The translations under genes were made by a program, and so were the position numbers. A DNA stretch of 64,000 bases, taken from Halomarina halobia (GTDB lineage Archaea; Halobacteriota; Halobacteria; Halobacteriales; Haloarculaceae). The stretch spans positions 2,852,001-2,916,000 of the forward strand of contig NZ_CP119992.1 of NCBI RefSeq assembly GCF_029338575.1, given 5' to 3'. The notes beneath the pieces were generated by a model. The model made no database searches. It was given only the letters and a program-made list of their open reading frames with translations, and had not been told where the DNA came from. Of this stretch, positions 8,036 through 16,651 are shown piece after piece (position 1 is the stretch's first letter; each line of letters starts with the position of its first letter).

Positions 8036-8431
8036 TTACCGCCGCGCCGCGACTTTCCACCCGATCAGCCCCAGCGCGACGCCCGCGAGAACGACGAGCA
8101 GCCCCGTCGTCGGGAGGACGCCGAGTACCAGCAGCCCGAACGCGAGGAAGACGGCGGCCGCGGCCGCCTCGACGGCCCGCTCGGGGAGCCAGCGCTCGAC
8201 GCGCTCGCCGACGAGCGCGTCGACCCCCGTCCGGAGGGCGAGGGCGGCGACCACGCCGACGAACACCGACAGCGGCGCGTCGGGGAACGTCGCCGCGAGG
8301 TCGATCGTCAGCAGCTGCGTCTTGTCGCCGAACTCGGCGACCAGGACGAAGGCGAAGCTGGCGAGGACGCCGCCGTGGGCCCCGACCCGGCGGAGCAGGC
8401 CGTCGGGGAGGAGCCGTCCGGTGAGCCCCAC
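8036..8431 (-). CDS. GDT1/TMEM165 (UPF0016) family half-transporter, second half
   Basis: 131 residues with three predicted membrane helices. The hallmark E-x-G-D-K-[TS] motif is present as EFGDKTQLLTI in the first helix. Full-length GDT1-type cation transporters (Mn2+ or Ca2+/H+ exchange) contain two such motifs in one chain; here each motif is on its own gene. GTG at 8431 was chosen because it follows the stop of the upstream half by only 17 nt and leaves the first helix intact. The two products probably pair in the membrane. Confidence 0.8.
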   Translation of the reverse strand: MGLTGRLLPDGLLRRVGAHGGVLASFAFVLVAEFGDKTQLLTIDLAATFPDAPLSVFVGVVAALALRTGVDALVGERVERWLPERAVEAAAAAVFLAFGLLVLGVLPTTGLLVVLAGVALGLIGWKVAARR

Positions 8432-8448
8432 GTCGAGTCCGCCGCCGG

Positions 8449-8799
8449 TCAGGGCGGGCTCGCTTCCCCACCGCCGGTCCGCCGGTACGCGCTCCGCGCG
8501 GTCCAGAGGCCGAAGGCGAGAAATAGCCCGCCCGTCAGCGGTGCGATCAGGTCCCCCGGGAGCGCCCGGACGAGCCACGCGCCGAGGGCGACCTCGAGCG
8601 CGCTCCAGAGCGCGAACGCACCCATCGCGCCCAGGAAGACCGTCTTCGCGTCGTAGCGCGAGGCGAGCGTGACGACGACGAGCTGACCCTTGTCCCCGAC
8701 GGTCGCGAGCAGGTTGACGAGGAAGGCGGCGACGAGCGGGCCGTACGCGGCGTACTGTGAGACGACGGCGTCGACGCCGCCGGGCTGTGCCACCGTCAC
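8449..8799 (-). CDS. GDT1/TMEM165 (UPF0016) family half-transporter, first half
   Basis: 116 residues, three hydrophobic segments, with the motif in variant form as TVGDKGQLVVVTLA (Glu replaced by Val, Thr/Ser by Gly). It is therefore the more divergent of the two halves. It begins with GTG (no ATG in frame before the motif) and lies directly upstream of the partner half on the same strand. The likely role is manganese or calcium export as a heterodimer, inferred from the family. Confidence 0.8.
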   Translation of the reverse strand: MTVAQPGGVDAVVSQYAAYGPLVAAFLVNLLATVGDKGQLVVVTLASRYDAKTVFLGAMGAFALWSALEVALGAWLVRALPGDLIAPLTGGLFLAFGLWTARSAYRRTGGGEASPP

Positions 8800-8905
8800 G
8801 CCGGGCCACCGACCGTGGCGGTCGCTCGTTGCATCCGTGGTCGTCGTAGGATCAGACGCGGGTAAAGTCTGTCCGTGGCGGCACCGGATTCCGCCACCGC
8901 CACCG

Positions 8906-10681
8906 TCAGCGGTCGCGCTCCTCGACGTGGCGCACCTCGACGGCGACGCCGCGGGTGCTCCGTATCATCTCGTCGCCGCTCATGGCCGCCCGTCCGACGG
9001 CGAACGCCCGCGGGCCGGAGACGACCACCTCGTCGCCCACGCGGATCGACTCGCTCGCGTCGAGTACGCCCGGCGCGAGGACGCTTCCCTGTGGGACGAA
9101 CCCGTCGATCTCGACGCGCTTCGTGGGCGCGTCGCTCTCCGCCCAGCGCCGCCCGCCGGCCAGCGTGAGCGCCAGCGTGCCGTACTGCGGGACGAGCGTC
9201 GCCAGTTGCTCGCCCTCCCGATTGATCCTCAGGGAGGGCCACCGCCCGCCGGTTCGTATGTGATCGAACAGCGCGTCGCCCGCGGCAGTCTCTGCGTCCG
9301 CGCCCGCCTCGCCGAACTGGTAGTCCGCGATCGCGCGTACCGTGTTGTGCTCGCGGGTGCGTTTGCGATAGGCCGACTCGCCGTCGAGCGCGGACCGGAG
9401 GGCCGCAAGCGACTCGTCGGTCGTGGGGTGGTCCTCGACGGTGAACTCGAACTCGACGCCCGCGCGCTCGGCGGCCCGCTCGACGATGTCGACGTAGCCG
9501 CCGGGCGGGACGTGGGCGACGCGGTAGGGGTAGTCGTTGCGTTCGAGGTAGCGCGCGAGCACCGACGCGACGAACTCGATCTCCGTCTCGGTCCAGCGTC
9601 CGGTCACCACGGAGTCGTAGTGCTGGGCGGGGTAGGTGAGTTCGAGTTCCTGCGGAACGACGCCGATCGGCGAGGTCATCGACACCTTGTGCGCCCGGTA
9701 GCCGATCGCCTCGTGGAACTGCCCGTGGCTCTGTGACTCGCCGTAGGGCTTCCTCGCCGAGCAGGGCACGAGCACGAGCGGCCTCTGGAAGCGGTTGCGG
9801 TAGCGCGTGGTCACGCGGTCGGCGAACCGCTGGATCTCGACGCGCCGGAGCGAGTCGTCGCTGGCGGCGAGCAGTTCCGCCCGCCGGACGACCGGCGTGC
9901 GCTCCTCGACGTAGCCGTACTGCCCGTCGAGGCGGCGGAACGTCGCGGTCAGCCACGCCCCGTGGCGGGCCTGTCCCTCGACGTAGTCCCGGAGGCGGCC
10001 GGCGCGGATCCGCTCGCGCACCGTCGCCAGCGCCGCCCGGAGCGCGTTCACGTTGTGCTCGGCGCAGTCCTCGCGGGTGAACGACCCGCGCGGCGTCCGA
10101 CACGCGGGACAGGCGCAGGGGAGTTCAGTTAGATCTTCGAGGAACGCCTCGCCGTCGGTCGTCTGGTAGAACCCCTCCAGCCCGCGGACGTAGGCACGGT
10201 TCGAGTCGACGAGGTCCGCGCCCGCGTAGCAGAGCGTGGCGACGTTCGCCGGCGTGGCGACGCCCGAGAGCAGCAGCGCGGTGTCCGGCGGGATCGCCCC
10301 GCGCACGTCGACCATCGCCTCGACGAACGCCCGGGCGTGGCCGCGCAGTCCGGGGGCTTCGGAGAGGACGTAGGCGTCCGCGCCGTGGTCGCCCGCGGTC
10401 TCCCGCGAGATCACGGCCGCGCTCGGGAAGTCGACGTCCGGGTAGTCGACGGCGAAGGCCTCCTGCACCTCCGGCGCGGTCCCGGCAGGGAAGGCGCGGT
10501 GGGGGAGGACGGTGAGGACGGCCTCGTCGCCCTCGGGCCGCTCGCGGTCCTCGGGCCAGAGGCTCCCGGCGTCCTCCACGTAGCCGTCCGCGAGCGCGGG
10601 CGTCCGCACCGACTCGGCGAGGCGCAGTTCGCCCAGCCGAGCGGGGCCGTCGCGCTCGTGGACCTCGAAGTAGTCGGTCAT
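8906..10681 (-). CDS. arcS: Archaeosine synthase alpha subunit (ArcS)
   Basis: 591 residues, usual size. ArcS adds lysine to, or otherwise amidates, preQ0 at position 15 of tRNA on the way to archaeosine. It descends from a TGT paralogue. The N-terminal TGT-like domain keeps a zinc-type CACPAC motif near residue 190. The diagnostic ArcS motif PCSARKPYGESQSHGQ lies near residue 310. The C-terminal ~80 residues form a PUA-type RNA-binding domain (VEIDGFVPQGSVLAPGV, VVVSGPRAFAVGRAAMS). ATG at 10681 was preferred over a GTG three codons upstream. It sits 67 nt downstream of tgtA on the same strand, so both archaeosine steps are probably one operon. Confidence 0.93.
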   Translation of the reverse strand: MTDYFEVHERDGPARLGELRLAESVRTPALADGYVEDAGSLWPEDRERPEGDEAVLTVLPHRAFPAGTAPEVQEAFAVDYPDVDFPSAAVISRETAGDHGADAYVLSEAPGLRGHARAFVEAMVDVRGAIPPDTALLLSGVATPANVATLCYAGADLVDSNRAYVRGLEGFYQTTDGEAFLEDLTELPCACPACRTPRGSFTREDCAEHNVNALRAALATVRERIRAGRLRDYVEGQARHGAWLTATFRRLDGQYGYVEERTPVVRRAELLAASDDSLRRVEIQRFADRVTTRYRNRFQRPLVLVPCSARKPYGESQSHGQFHEAIGYRAHKVSMTSPIGVVPQELELTYPAQHYDSVVTGRWTETEIEFVASVLARYLERNDYPYRVAHVPPGGYVDIVERAAERAGVEFEFTVEDHPTTDESLAALRSALDGESAYRKRTREHNTVRAIADYQFGEAGADAETAAGDALFDHIRTGGRWPSLRINREGEQLATLVPQYGTLALTLAGGRRWAESDAPTKRVEIDGFVPQGSVLAPGVLDASESIRVGDEVVVSGPRAFAVGRAAMSGDEMIRSTRGVAVEVRHVEERDR

Positions 10682-10748
10682 TGCCGGCACTCCGGCGTCG
10701 GCGTTGAACTATCTTGTCTTGTTCGTCCGCGATCCGCCGGCTCGCGGG

Positions 10749-12230
10749 CTACCGTTCGCTCTCCCGGCCGACCAGCGATCTCACGTCTACCCCCTCAGGC
10801 AGCCGCGCCAGCGCGCTCTCGGGCCACTCCCAGTGGGCGACGGTGAACGACGCCCCGGGGTTCGACTCGGCGAGCGCGCACACCCCGTCTGCGGCCCGCT
10901 CGCAGGCCTCTCGCGTCGGGGTCTCCGGCACCTCGGCGGTGAACGGGTAGGTGTCCGAGAGGTGGCGCGGGAACGGGCCAAACGGCGGGACGAGCCGCCA
11001 GCTGGCGTCGTAGCGGTCGTCGTCGCCCCCCTCCGTGAGGAGGACATCGCCCTCGACCGCGAGCCGCGCGAGGCGCTCGTGGTGGCGCAGGACCTCCGGA
11101 CGGCGGGCCGACTCGGCGGAGACGTGGAAGAACGCGTCCTTCACGGCGGGGTCCGTGCGTTCGAGCTGCTCGGCGTGGTCGAGGAGGGCGCGGTAGCCGT
11201 CGAGCATCGCCGGGTGGCCGCGGGCGCGGGCGTCCACCAGTTCGAGCAGGTTCCCCCGGCGGATCGCCTCCTTCACGCGTCGCAGCTCCTCGAACGTGAC
11301 GTGGAGGTTGTGCCGGGCGAGCAGTCGCTCGCGCGCGTCGTCGTCGCACGAGGCGACCTCCTCGGGGTCGTGCGCCACGCAGACGGGACACGAGCAGGGG
11401 AAGTACTCGAGGTCGTCCAGGTGCTCGGTGCCGCGGACGGTGAGGTAGCGGTCGTCGCGGGCGTAGAGCGCGTAGGCGGCGGAGTCGAACAGGTCGCAGC
11501 CCATCGCCACGGCGAGCGCGAACATCATGGGGTGGCCCGCGCCGAAGAGGTGGACCGGCGCGTCGAGCCCGAGGCCGCGCTTGGCGGCGGCGACGACGCA
11601 CACCACGTCGTCGTAGCGGTAGCTGTTCAGGAGGGGGACGACCGCCCCGATGGGGAACACGTCGAGGCCGGTCCCGTAGGCGTCCCGCGCGGCCGCCTCG
11701 CGGAGGTCGAGGTGCGTCGATCCCTGCACGGGCGCGGTGACGAGCATGTCGCCCACGTCGACCGTCCCCGCGAGTTCGAGGCGCTCCTGCGTGGTGGCGA
11801 GTTCCGCCTCGGCGCGCTCGCGGGAGACGTCGGGCGGCGTCGGGATGTCGACCGGCGTGCCGACGTCGCTCCCGACGTCGCGCTGGAAGCGGAGGATCTC
11901 CTCGGTCGTGGTGTCGATCTCGCCGTACTCCGCGAGCTGGAACGAGCCGGAGTCGGTCATGATCGCCCCCGAGAAGTCATAGAGGTCGTGGAGGCCGCGG
12001 GAGAGCGCCTCCTCGCGGAGGTCGTCGCTCCCGGCGAGAATGTAGCCGTTCGTGATGAGGATCTCCGCGCCGAAGTCCGCCTCCAGCTCGGCCGGCTCGA
12101 TCGTCCGGATGTGCGGGTTGATGACCGGGAGGAGCGCGGGCGTCTCGACGGTGACGCCGGCGCGCGGGACGCGCAGCTCGCCGATGCGTCCCCCGGCGTC
12201 GAAGGCCCGAAGCTCGAAGCAGTCGCGCAT
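10749..12230 (-). CDS. tgtA: Archaeosine tRNA-guanine transglycosylase (TgtA)
   Basis: 493 residues. It exchanges guanine-15 of the tRNA D-loop for preQ0. Asp93 in MTDSGSFQ and the nucleophile Asp249 (CDLFDS) match the catalytic aspartates of archaeal TGT. A zinc site is formed by Cys279, Cys281, Cys284 and a downstream histidine. The substrate loop [10 protein letters not shown] is intact. The C-terminal ~150 residues are the extra domain of the archaeal enzyme, though no separate PUA domain is obvious; the neighbouring ArcS carries one. It lies upstream of arcS in the same direction. Confidence 0.95.
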   Translation of the reverse strand: MRDCFELRAFDAGGRIGELRVPRAGVTVETPALLPVINPHIRTIEPAELEADFGAEILITNGYILAGSDDLREEALSRGLHDLYDFSGAIMTDSGSFQLAEYGEIDTTTEEILRFQRDVGSDVGTPVDIPTPPDVSRERAEAELATTQERLELAGTVDVGDMLVTAPVQGSTHLDLREAAARDAYGTGLDVFPIGAVVPLLNSYRYDDVVCVVAAAKRGLGLDAPVHLFGAGHPMMFALAVAMGCDLFDSAAYALYARDDRYLTVRGTEHLDDLEYFPCSCPVCVAHDPEEVASCDDDARERLLARHNLHVTFEELRRVKEAIRRGNLLELVDARARGHPAMLDGYRALLDHAEQLERTDPAVKDAFFHVSAESARRPEVLRHHERLARLAVEGDVLLTEGGDDDRYDASWRLVPPFGPFPRHLSDTYPFTAEVPETPTREACERAADGVCALAESNPGASFTVAHWEWPESALARLPEGVDVRSLVGRESER

Positions 12231-12309
12231 TGGGCGAGGTTCCGCGAGCGCGTCACTAAGGGTTGCGTTCCGCCGCTCGCCCCGCGCGTTCCTCTCGCCC
12301 CGTCGCTAA

Positions 12310-12873
12310 CTATCCGTCCGCCCCGAACGTTTCGTAGTAGAGCACGGCGAGCACCGCCCGGCCGTCGCGCACGTCGCCGTCGCGGACGGCCTCGCGTAGC
12401 GTCCCGTACTCCATCGTGGTCGGCCGGATGGACTCGTCGAAGTCGAGCTCCTGCCCGGCGGCGCGCTCGCAGCCGTGCGCGACGAAGTAGTGGTGGACCG
12501 AGTCCGCGACGCCGTTCGCGGGCTCGACGGTCACGAGCGGCGCGACGCGCTCCGCCTCGTAACCCGTCTCCTCGCGGAGTTCGCGCCGGGCGGCGGCCGC
12601 GAGGCTCTCGTCTCCCGGCTCGACCGTCCCGACTGGGAGGCCGCGGTTGACGCGCCTGACCGCCTGTCGCCACTCGTCGATGACGACCACGTCGCCCGCC
12701 GGGGTGAACGGGAGGACGACGACCGCCTCGGGTTCGCTCAGGTAGTCGAAGTCCGTCTCCGTGCCGTCGGGGAGCCGCACGTCCTCGTGTCGGACGTCGA
12801 ACCCCGGGCAGGTGTAGGCCACGCGCCCGTCGAGCGTCTCCCAGGCCAGCGCCCGCGACTCGTCGTCGGTCAT
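12310..12873 (-). CDS. Nudix hydrolase (ADP-ribose pyrophosphatase-like)
   Basis: 187 residues. A complete Nudix box G-x5-E-x7-R-E-x2-E-E-x-G is seen from GTVEPGDES to RELREETGY. The upstream WRQAVRRVNRGLPVG resembles ADP-ribose/ADP-sugar pyrophosphatases. These enzymes hydrolyse nucleoside diphosphates linked to another moiety with Mg2+. ATG at 12873 was chosen; eight codons of weak sequence precede it in frame. It lies 79 nt upstream of tgtA on the same strand. Confidence 0.88.
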   Translation of the reverse strand: MTDDESRALAWETLDGRVAYTCPGFDVRHEDVRLPDGTETDFDYLSEPEAVVVLPFTPAGDVVVIDEWRQAVRRVNRGLPVGTVEPGDESLAAAARRELREETGYEAERVAPLVTVEPANGVADSVHHYFVAHGCERAAGQELDFDESIRPTTMEYGTLREAVRDGDVRDGRAVLAVLYYETFGADG

Positions 12874-12913
12874 GTGCGAGTTCGGGAGGGGGGTCACAAA
12901 AGCCCCTCGTCCG

Positions 12914-13267
12914 TCAGTCGACGACGAAGTACCGGTCCGCGTGCCGCGCGCAGCCGGGGTTGAACGCCGCGCCGCAGGCCGGGCAGACGTGGTCGCATCC
13001 GAGGTACGCCGCGACGGTCAGCGTCGTCCGGCACGCGCCGCAGAGCACCGCCGGCTCGTCGAACCGCTCGGGGGGCCAGCGCGCCGCCTCGTGATCGGCC
13101 AGCGCGTCGTGGCAGGCGCGACAGGGGTAGTAGACGCCGCAGCAGCGGAACGCGACGGCGATCACGTCGCGCTCGCTCGCGTAGTGCGCGCAGCGGGTCT
13201 CACCGTCCGTCGAGACGCCGCAGAGCGGGACGTCGAACCGCGGGTCGAGCGCCTCGGTGCCCTCCAT
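12914..13267 (-). CDS. CHY-type zinc finger protein
   Basis: 117 residues, rich in Cys and His: CGV, then CAHYASERDVIAVAFRCC, YYPCRACHDALADHEA, CGAC, CDHVCPACGAAFNPGC. The C-x-H-Y, RCC, YPCxxCH and CxxC spacing is that of the CHY zinc-finger family, which binds three zinc ions. In single-domain microbial members the role is unknown. It is placed between the Nudix and lipase-like genes. Confidence 0.88.
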   Translation of the reverse strand: MEGTEALDPRFDVPLCGVSTDGETRCAHYASERDVIAVAFRCCGVYYPCRACHDALADHEAARWPPERFDEPAVLCGACRTTLTVAAYLGCDHVCPACGAAFNPGCARHADRYFVVD

Positions 13268-13342
13268 GGACCGTTCTACTCCGGCATCGCGTAAAAGATC
13301 TCGTTCCGGTGACGGCGCATCCGCGACCGCGCCGCCGCGAGT

Positions 13343-14314
13343 TCAGGACAGTCCGTAGAGCTCCCGGTAGGTCGGGTCGGGGACCCGGTCGGCGGAGCAC
13401 CGCGGCGTCGGCGACGCGGGCGCCGACGCGGGCGACACCCAGTCGTACACCCGTTCGATCGCCGCCTCCGAGGCGCGGGCGCCCTCGTGGTCGGTCGGGA
13501 GCGCGAGGTTCTCGCGCGCGCCGGCGAGCGCGGGGCTCTCCCGACAGCCCCAGAAGAGGTCGTCGTTCGTCCCGCGGATCGTGTAGTACGCCACGTCGCC
13601 GGGCGTCTCGTCGGCGTTGAGCGCCCGCAGCGGGTGGTCCGCGTGCCGTTCGTAGTCGTCGCGCAGGACGCGGCAGACGGCGAGCGATCCCCCGGTCATC
13701 CCGAACTGACAGCAGAGCGTGCCGAGGCGCAGGCCGTGGTTCGCCCCCGCGAGCCCGACGAACGTCTCGACGTGCTCGTGGGCGTCGTAGGACCGCAGCC
13801 ACCAGCGCGCGCCGGTCACGCCCAGGCTGTGAGCGACGACGGCGACCTCGTCGGTCCCCGCGTACGCTCGTACGCGCGAGACGAACGCCCGTAGCTGCTC
13901 GATCATCGCCCGGTGTCCGGTCGTCGTCTCGGAGAACGTGATCGCCCACAGCTCGTCCCCGCGGTAGCCGTTGTCGAGGAAGTGCTCGGCGTGCGGATCC
14001 CAGTCGCAGGCGTCCCGCCCGTTCCCGTGGACGAAGACGACGGGCGTGCGCGACGCGCCGGGGGCCGTCCCGAAGTACTCGTGACCGCCCCACCCGCCGT
14101 AGCGTCCCTCGGCGTCCCAGGGGAGTCGCTCGTCGTCGGTGCGATCGTAGTCGCAGTTCGTTCGACACCCGCCCCCGTCGAGGTACGCGGCGAACCCCCG
14201 GTACAGCGTCCTCGAACGGAAGGGGAGCCCCTCGATCGCGGTTCCCGCGTCGGGGCGATCGACCGCCGATACCCGCGGCTGCTCGGTGTCGCTGTCGTGT
14301 GCCTCGTGTGCCAT
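13343..14314 (-). CDS. Alpha/beta-hydrolase, lipase-like
   Basis: 323 residues. The oxyanion-hole strand VVFVHGNG and the nucleophile elbow AHSLG (Ser in VVAHSLG) identify an alpha/beta-hydrolase close to class 2 (PF01674-like) lipases. A C-terminal His is expected from the fold, with DHEG and ATDH-like stretches as candidates. Several cysteines (CRTNCDYD, CCQ) could form disulfides, which would fit a secreted protein, but no signal peptide is visible. Likely an esterase or lipase of unknown substrate. ATG at 14314 was preferred to an upstream GTG. Confidence 0.78.
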   Translation of the reverse strand: MAHEAHDSDTEQPRVSAVDRPDAGTAIEGLPFRSRTLYRGFAAYLDGGGCRTNCDYDRTDDERLPWDAEGRYGGWGGHEYFGTAPGASRTPVVFVHGNGRDACDWDPHAEHFLDNGYRGDELWAITFSETTTGHRAMIEQLRAFVSRVRAYAGTDEVAVVAHSLGVTGARWWLRSYDAHEHVETFVGLAGANHGLRLGTLCCQFGMTGGSLAVCRVLRDDYERHADHPLRALNADETPGDVAYYTIRGTNDDLFWGCRESPALAGARENLALPTDHEGARASEAAIERVYDWVSPASAPASPTPRCSADRVPDPTYRELYGLS

Positions 14315-14508
14315 ATCCGCGGTCGCCACTTCCCGGCGACAGATGTTATATGTTCTGGAATGGGGCCAGATATCGGGTGAACGTTCGTTTATTACTTCTA
14401 TCTACGGTGTATTCGTACGATAATCAACGACCGTATTCGAGACGTGAACAGGCGACGCTCGAACCGCGCCGCATCACGGGTTTCGCGGAGGTCGCGGGGA
14501 TCGGGGCG

Positions 14509-15243
14509 CTACTCGCGCTCGCCTCGGAGCGAGATCCGCGAGAGGTCCGCGTCGAGGGCGCCGACGTGCTCGTTGAACGCCTCGACGAACGCGGGCACGT
14601 CGTCGACGTACGTCCGGAGGTCGGGCGCGGACGGCGGTTCGTACTGCGAGAGCAGGTACGTCCCGCCCTCGCCGCCGACGCGCAGATAGGACGCCCGGTT
14701 CCCGTCCCGCTTCAGCTCCCACCGCGTCCCGGCGACCGTCGTCGAGAACGTGCCGTAGTCGGTACCGTCGTACCGGGATAACTCGCCGGCCATGGCGTCC
14801 CCGACCGCGCGGACGCGTTCGACGACGCGGTCGCGTTCCGCGACGACCGCGTCGGTCGACGCGACCTCGGGGAAGTCGGTCGAGACCCCATCGAGCACCC
14901 CGTCGAGCGACGCCACGTGCCGGTTGAACGCCTCGACGAACGCGTCGTAGTCCGCCATCGCCGTCGCGAGCGCGTCCGGCTCCGGGGGGCGCTTCGTCGA
15001 GACGACGTACGTCTCCCGGCCCGAGGCCTCGAACCGGAGGTACTCGACGTCCCCCGCCTCGTACTTGAGCGTCCAGGTTCCGGCGTCCGTCCGGAACGCC
15101 GCCCGGCCGTAGTCGCCCCCCTGCAACAGGGCGAGTTCGCGCGCGATCGTCCCCGCGTGTGCCGTCACCCGCGAGACGAGTTCGTCCCGCCGTCCGGCGA
15201 TCCTGTCGGCCTCCGCGACCTCCGCGTCCGTTCCCTTCGTCAT
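14509..15243 (-). CDS. Hypothetical protein built of two tandem ~105-residue repeats
   Basis: 244 residues. The first unit (from RDELVSRVTAHAGTIAREL) and second unit (from RDRVVERVRAVGDAMAGEL) align along their length. Shared elements are GGDYGRAAFRT/GTDYGTFSTT, TWTLKYEAGDVEYLRFEASG/RWELKRDGNRASYLRVGGEG, PPEPDA/PPSAPDL, and DAFVEAFNRHVASLDGVL/PAFVEAFNEHVGALDADL. Each looks like a helix-strand-strand-helix domain, so the protein is an internal duplication. No known family or catalytic residues are recognised. Confidence 0.75.
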   Translation of the reverse strand: MTKGTDAEVAEADRIAGRRDELVSRVTAHAGTIARELALLQGGDYGRAAFRTDAGTWTLKYEAGDVEYLRFEASGRETYVVSTKRPPEPDALATAMADYDAFVEAFNRHVASLDGVLDGVSTDFPEVASTDAVVAERDRVVERVRAVGDAMAGELSRYDGTDYGTFSTTVAGTRWELKRDGNRASYLRVGGEGGTYLLSQYEPPSAPDLRTYVDDVPAFVEAFNEHVGALDADLSRISLRGERE

Positions 15244-15493
15244 CCGTTTCGGTAGGGCGACGGACGGCATAACCCCTCTGACGCCGCCGGAGTCCACTCG
15301 AATCCCGCGTGAGGGTCGCGAGCGAGTAGGCGGGCCGTCGGTCCGACGTGCGGATCCCGGGACGGCCAGGTGCTGCCGCTCGCGGCCGGGAACACGCCTC
15401 GCGAATCGTGACTGTTGGGGAACAGATTATACCGCTCGGCTCCGAGTTCTCCTCCCCGTCCGGGCTCCCGGCTGGAGACGGACGGGGACGACC

Positions 15494-15844
15494 ATGAGCA
15501 CGACAGAAGCCGTCCTGGACCGACACCTCGAGGCGTTCGGCGCGCAGGACATGGAGGCGATCCTGGCGGACTACGGCGACGACGCCGTCGTCATCACGCA
15601 CGCCGGGATCTACCGAGGTATCGACGAGATCGAGGAGCTGTTCGAGGGACTGTTCGAGGAGTTCTCCGACCCCGACGTCAGCTTCTCCCTCGACGAGCGG
15701 ATCGTCGAGGACGAGTACGCCTTCATCGTCTGGCAGGCGGAGACGCCCGACAACGCGTACGAGTTCGCGACCGACACCTTCGTCATCGACGACGGGAGGA
15801 TCGAACTCCAGACGTTCGCCGGGAAGATCACGCCCAAGCGGTGA
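15494..15844 (+). CDS. SnoaL/NTF2-like domain protein
   Basis: 116 residues matching the small NTF2-like fold: helix with LDRHLEAFGAQDMEAILADYGDDAVV, a strand-turn IYRGIDEIEELFEGLF, then strands ending in GKITPK. Proteins of this kind (SnoaL-like or DUF4440) include isomerases, steroid-type cyclases and ligand binders. No catalytic residue set lets me choose. It stands alone between divergent neighbours. Confidence 0.78.
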   Translation: MSTTEAVLDRHLEAFGAQDMEAILADYGDDAVVITHAGIYRGIDEIEELFEGLFEEFSDPDVSFSLDERIVEDEYAFIVWQAETPDNAYEFATDTFVIDDGRIELQTFAGKITPKR

Positions 15845-15918
15845 ACCGTCGGGGTCACGCGTGCACGTTCGGGGGGTATCGCCGCGCCCAGCGTCGGACT
15901 CCCGATGCGGCGCGCGGG

Positions 15919-16599
15919 TCACTCGACGGCGTATCGTAGCCAGAGGAGGTCGTCCTCTCGCCGCTCGACGTCGAGAAGGGAGAGCGACGCCGTGGGGGCG
16001 CTCTCCGACGGGTCGGGTCCGCGAACGAACGACCGCGGCGACGTGCCGCCGACGAGGTACGGGTGGACGAGGACGCTCACCTCGTCCACGAGTCCGGCGC
16101 GGAGGAGCACGCCGTTCAGCGTCCCGCCGCTGTCGGTCAGGACCGTCTCCACGTCGTACCGGGCGGCCAGTTCGGCCAGGGCATCGCGGAGGTCGACGTG
16201 ATCGTCGCCCGCCTCGACGTAATCGACCCCGACGAGGCCGAGGTACTCCACGTACTCGTCGGGCGTCGCCGAGGAGATCAACGCGACCATCTCCCCCCAG
16301 TACGGCTGCTCGTCGAGGGCCTCCCAGTTGCGGACCCGTCCCTCGCTGTCGGGGACCGCGAGCAACGGCGCGTCCGTCTCGGACGCGCCGTCCAGCGGCC
16401 TCTGGGCCTCTACCGCCACCGCGTCGTCGCGTTCGTCGTAGACCGCGTCGGACTCCTCGAACAGCGTCTCGCTCCCGACGAGGTGCGCGTCGACGTCCCA
16501 CGCCGACGCGACCTCGTAGAAGCGGTCGATCTCCGGCGAGAAGCCGTCGATCCGTCCGTCGACGCTCGCGGCGTTGTGGATGATGACTCGTGGTAGCAT
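15919..16599 (-). CDS. RibD C-terminal / dihydrofolate reductase-fold reductase
   Basis: 226 residues. The start PRVIIHNAASVDGRIDGF and the C-terminal VETVLTDSGGTLNGVLLRAGLVDEVSVLVHPYLVGG are the hallmark segments of the RibD C-terminal reductase family. That family uses NAD(P)H to reduce the ribosyl group in riboflavin synthesis or acts on dihydrofolate-like substrates. This could be the archaeal 2,5-diamino-6-ribosylamino-pyrimidinone phosphate reductase or a paralogue; no riboflavin gene is adjacent, so I leave the symbol blank. Confidence 0.8.
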   Translation of the reverse strand: MLPRVIIHNAASVDGRIDGFSPEIDRFYEVASAWDVDAHLVGSETLFEESDAVYDERDDAVAVEAQRPLDGASETDAPLLAVPDSEGRVRNWEALDEQPYWGEMVALISSATPDEYVEYLGLVGVDYVEAGDDHVDLRDALAELAARYDVETVLTDSGGTLNGVLLRAGLVDEVSVLVHPYLVGGTSPRSFVRGPDPSESAPTASLSLLDVERREDDLLWLRYAVE

Positions 16600-16651
16600 T
16601 CGGTTTCGTCCCCTCGGTACTCGTCGCCGATAGCGGATAAGCTACCGGCAG

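Noticed and set aside
14474..16501. 675-codon minus-strand open frame
   Set aside because: It runs out of frame across two supported genes and an oppositely oriented one; no family motif.
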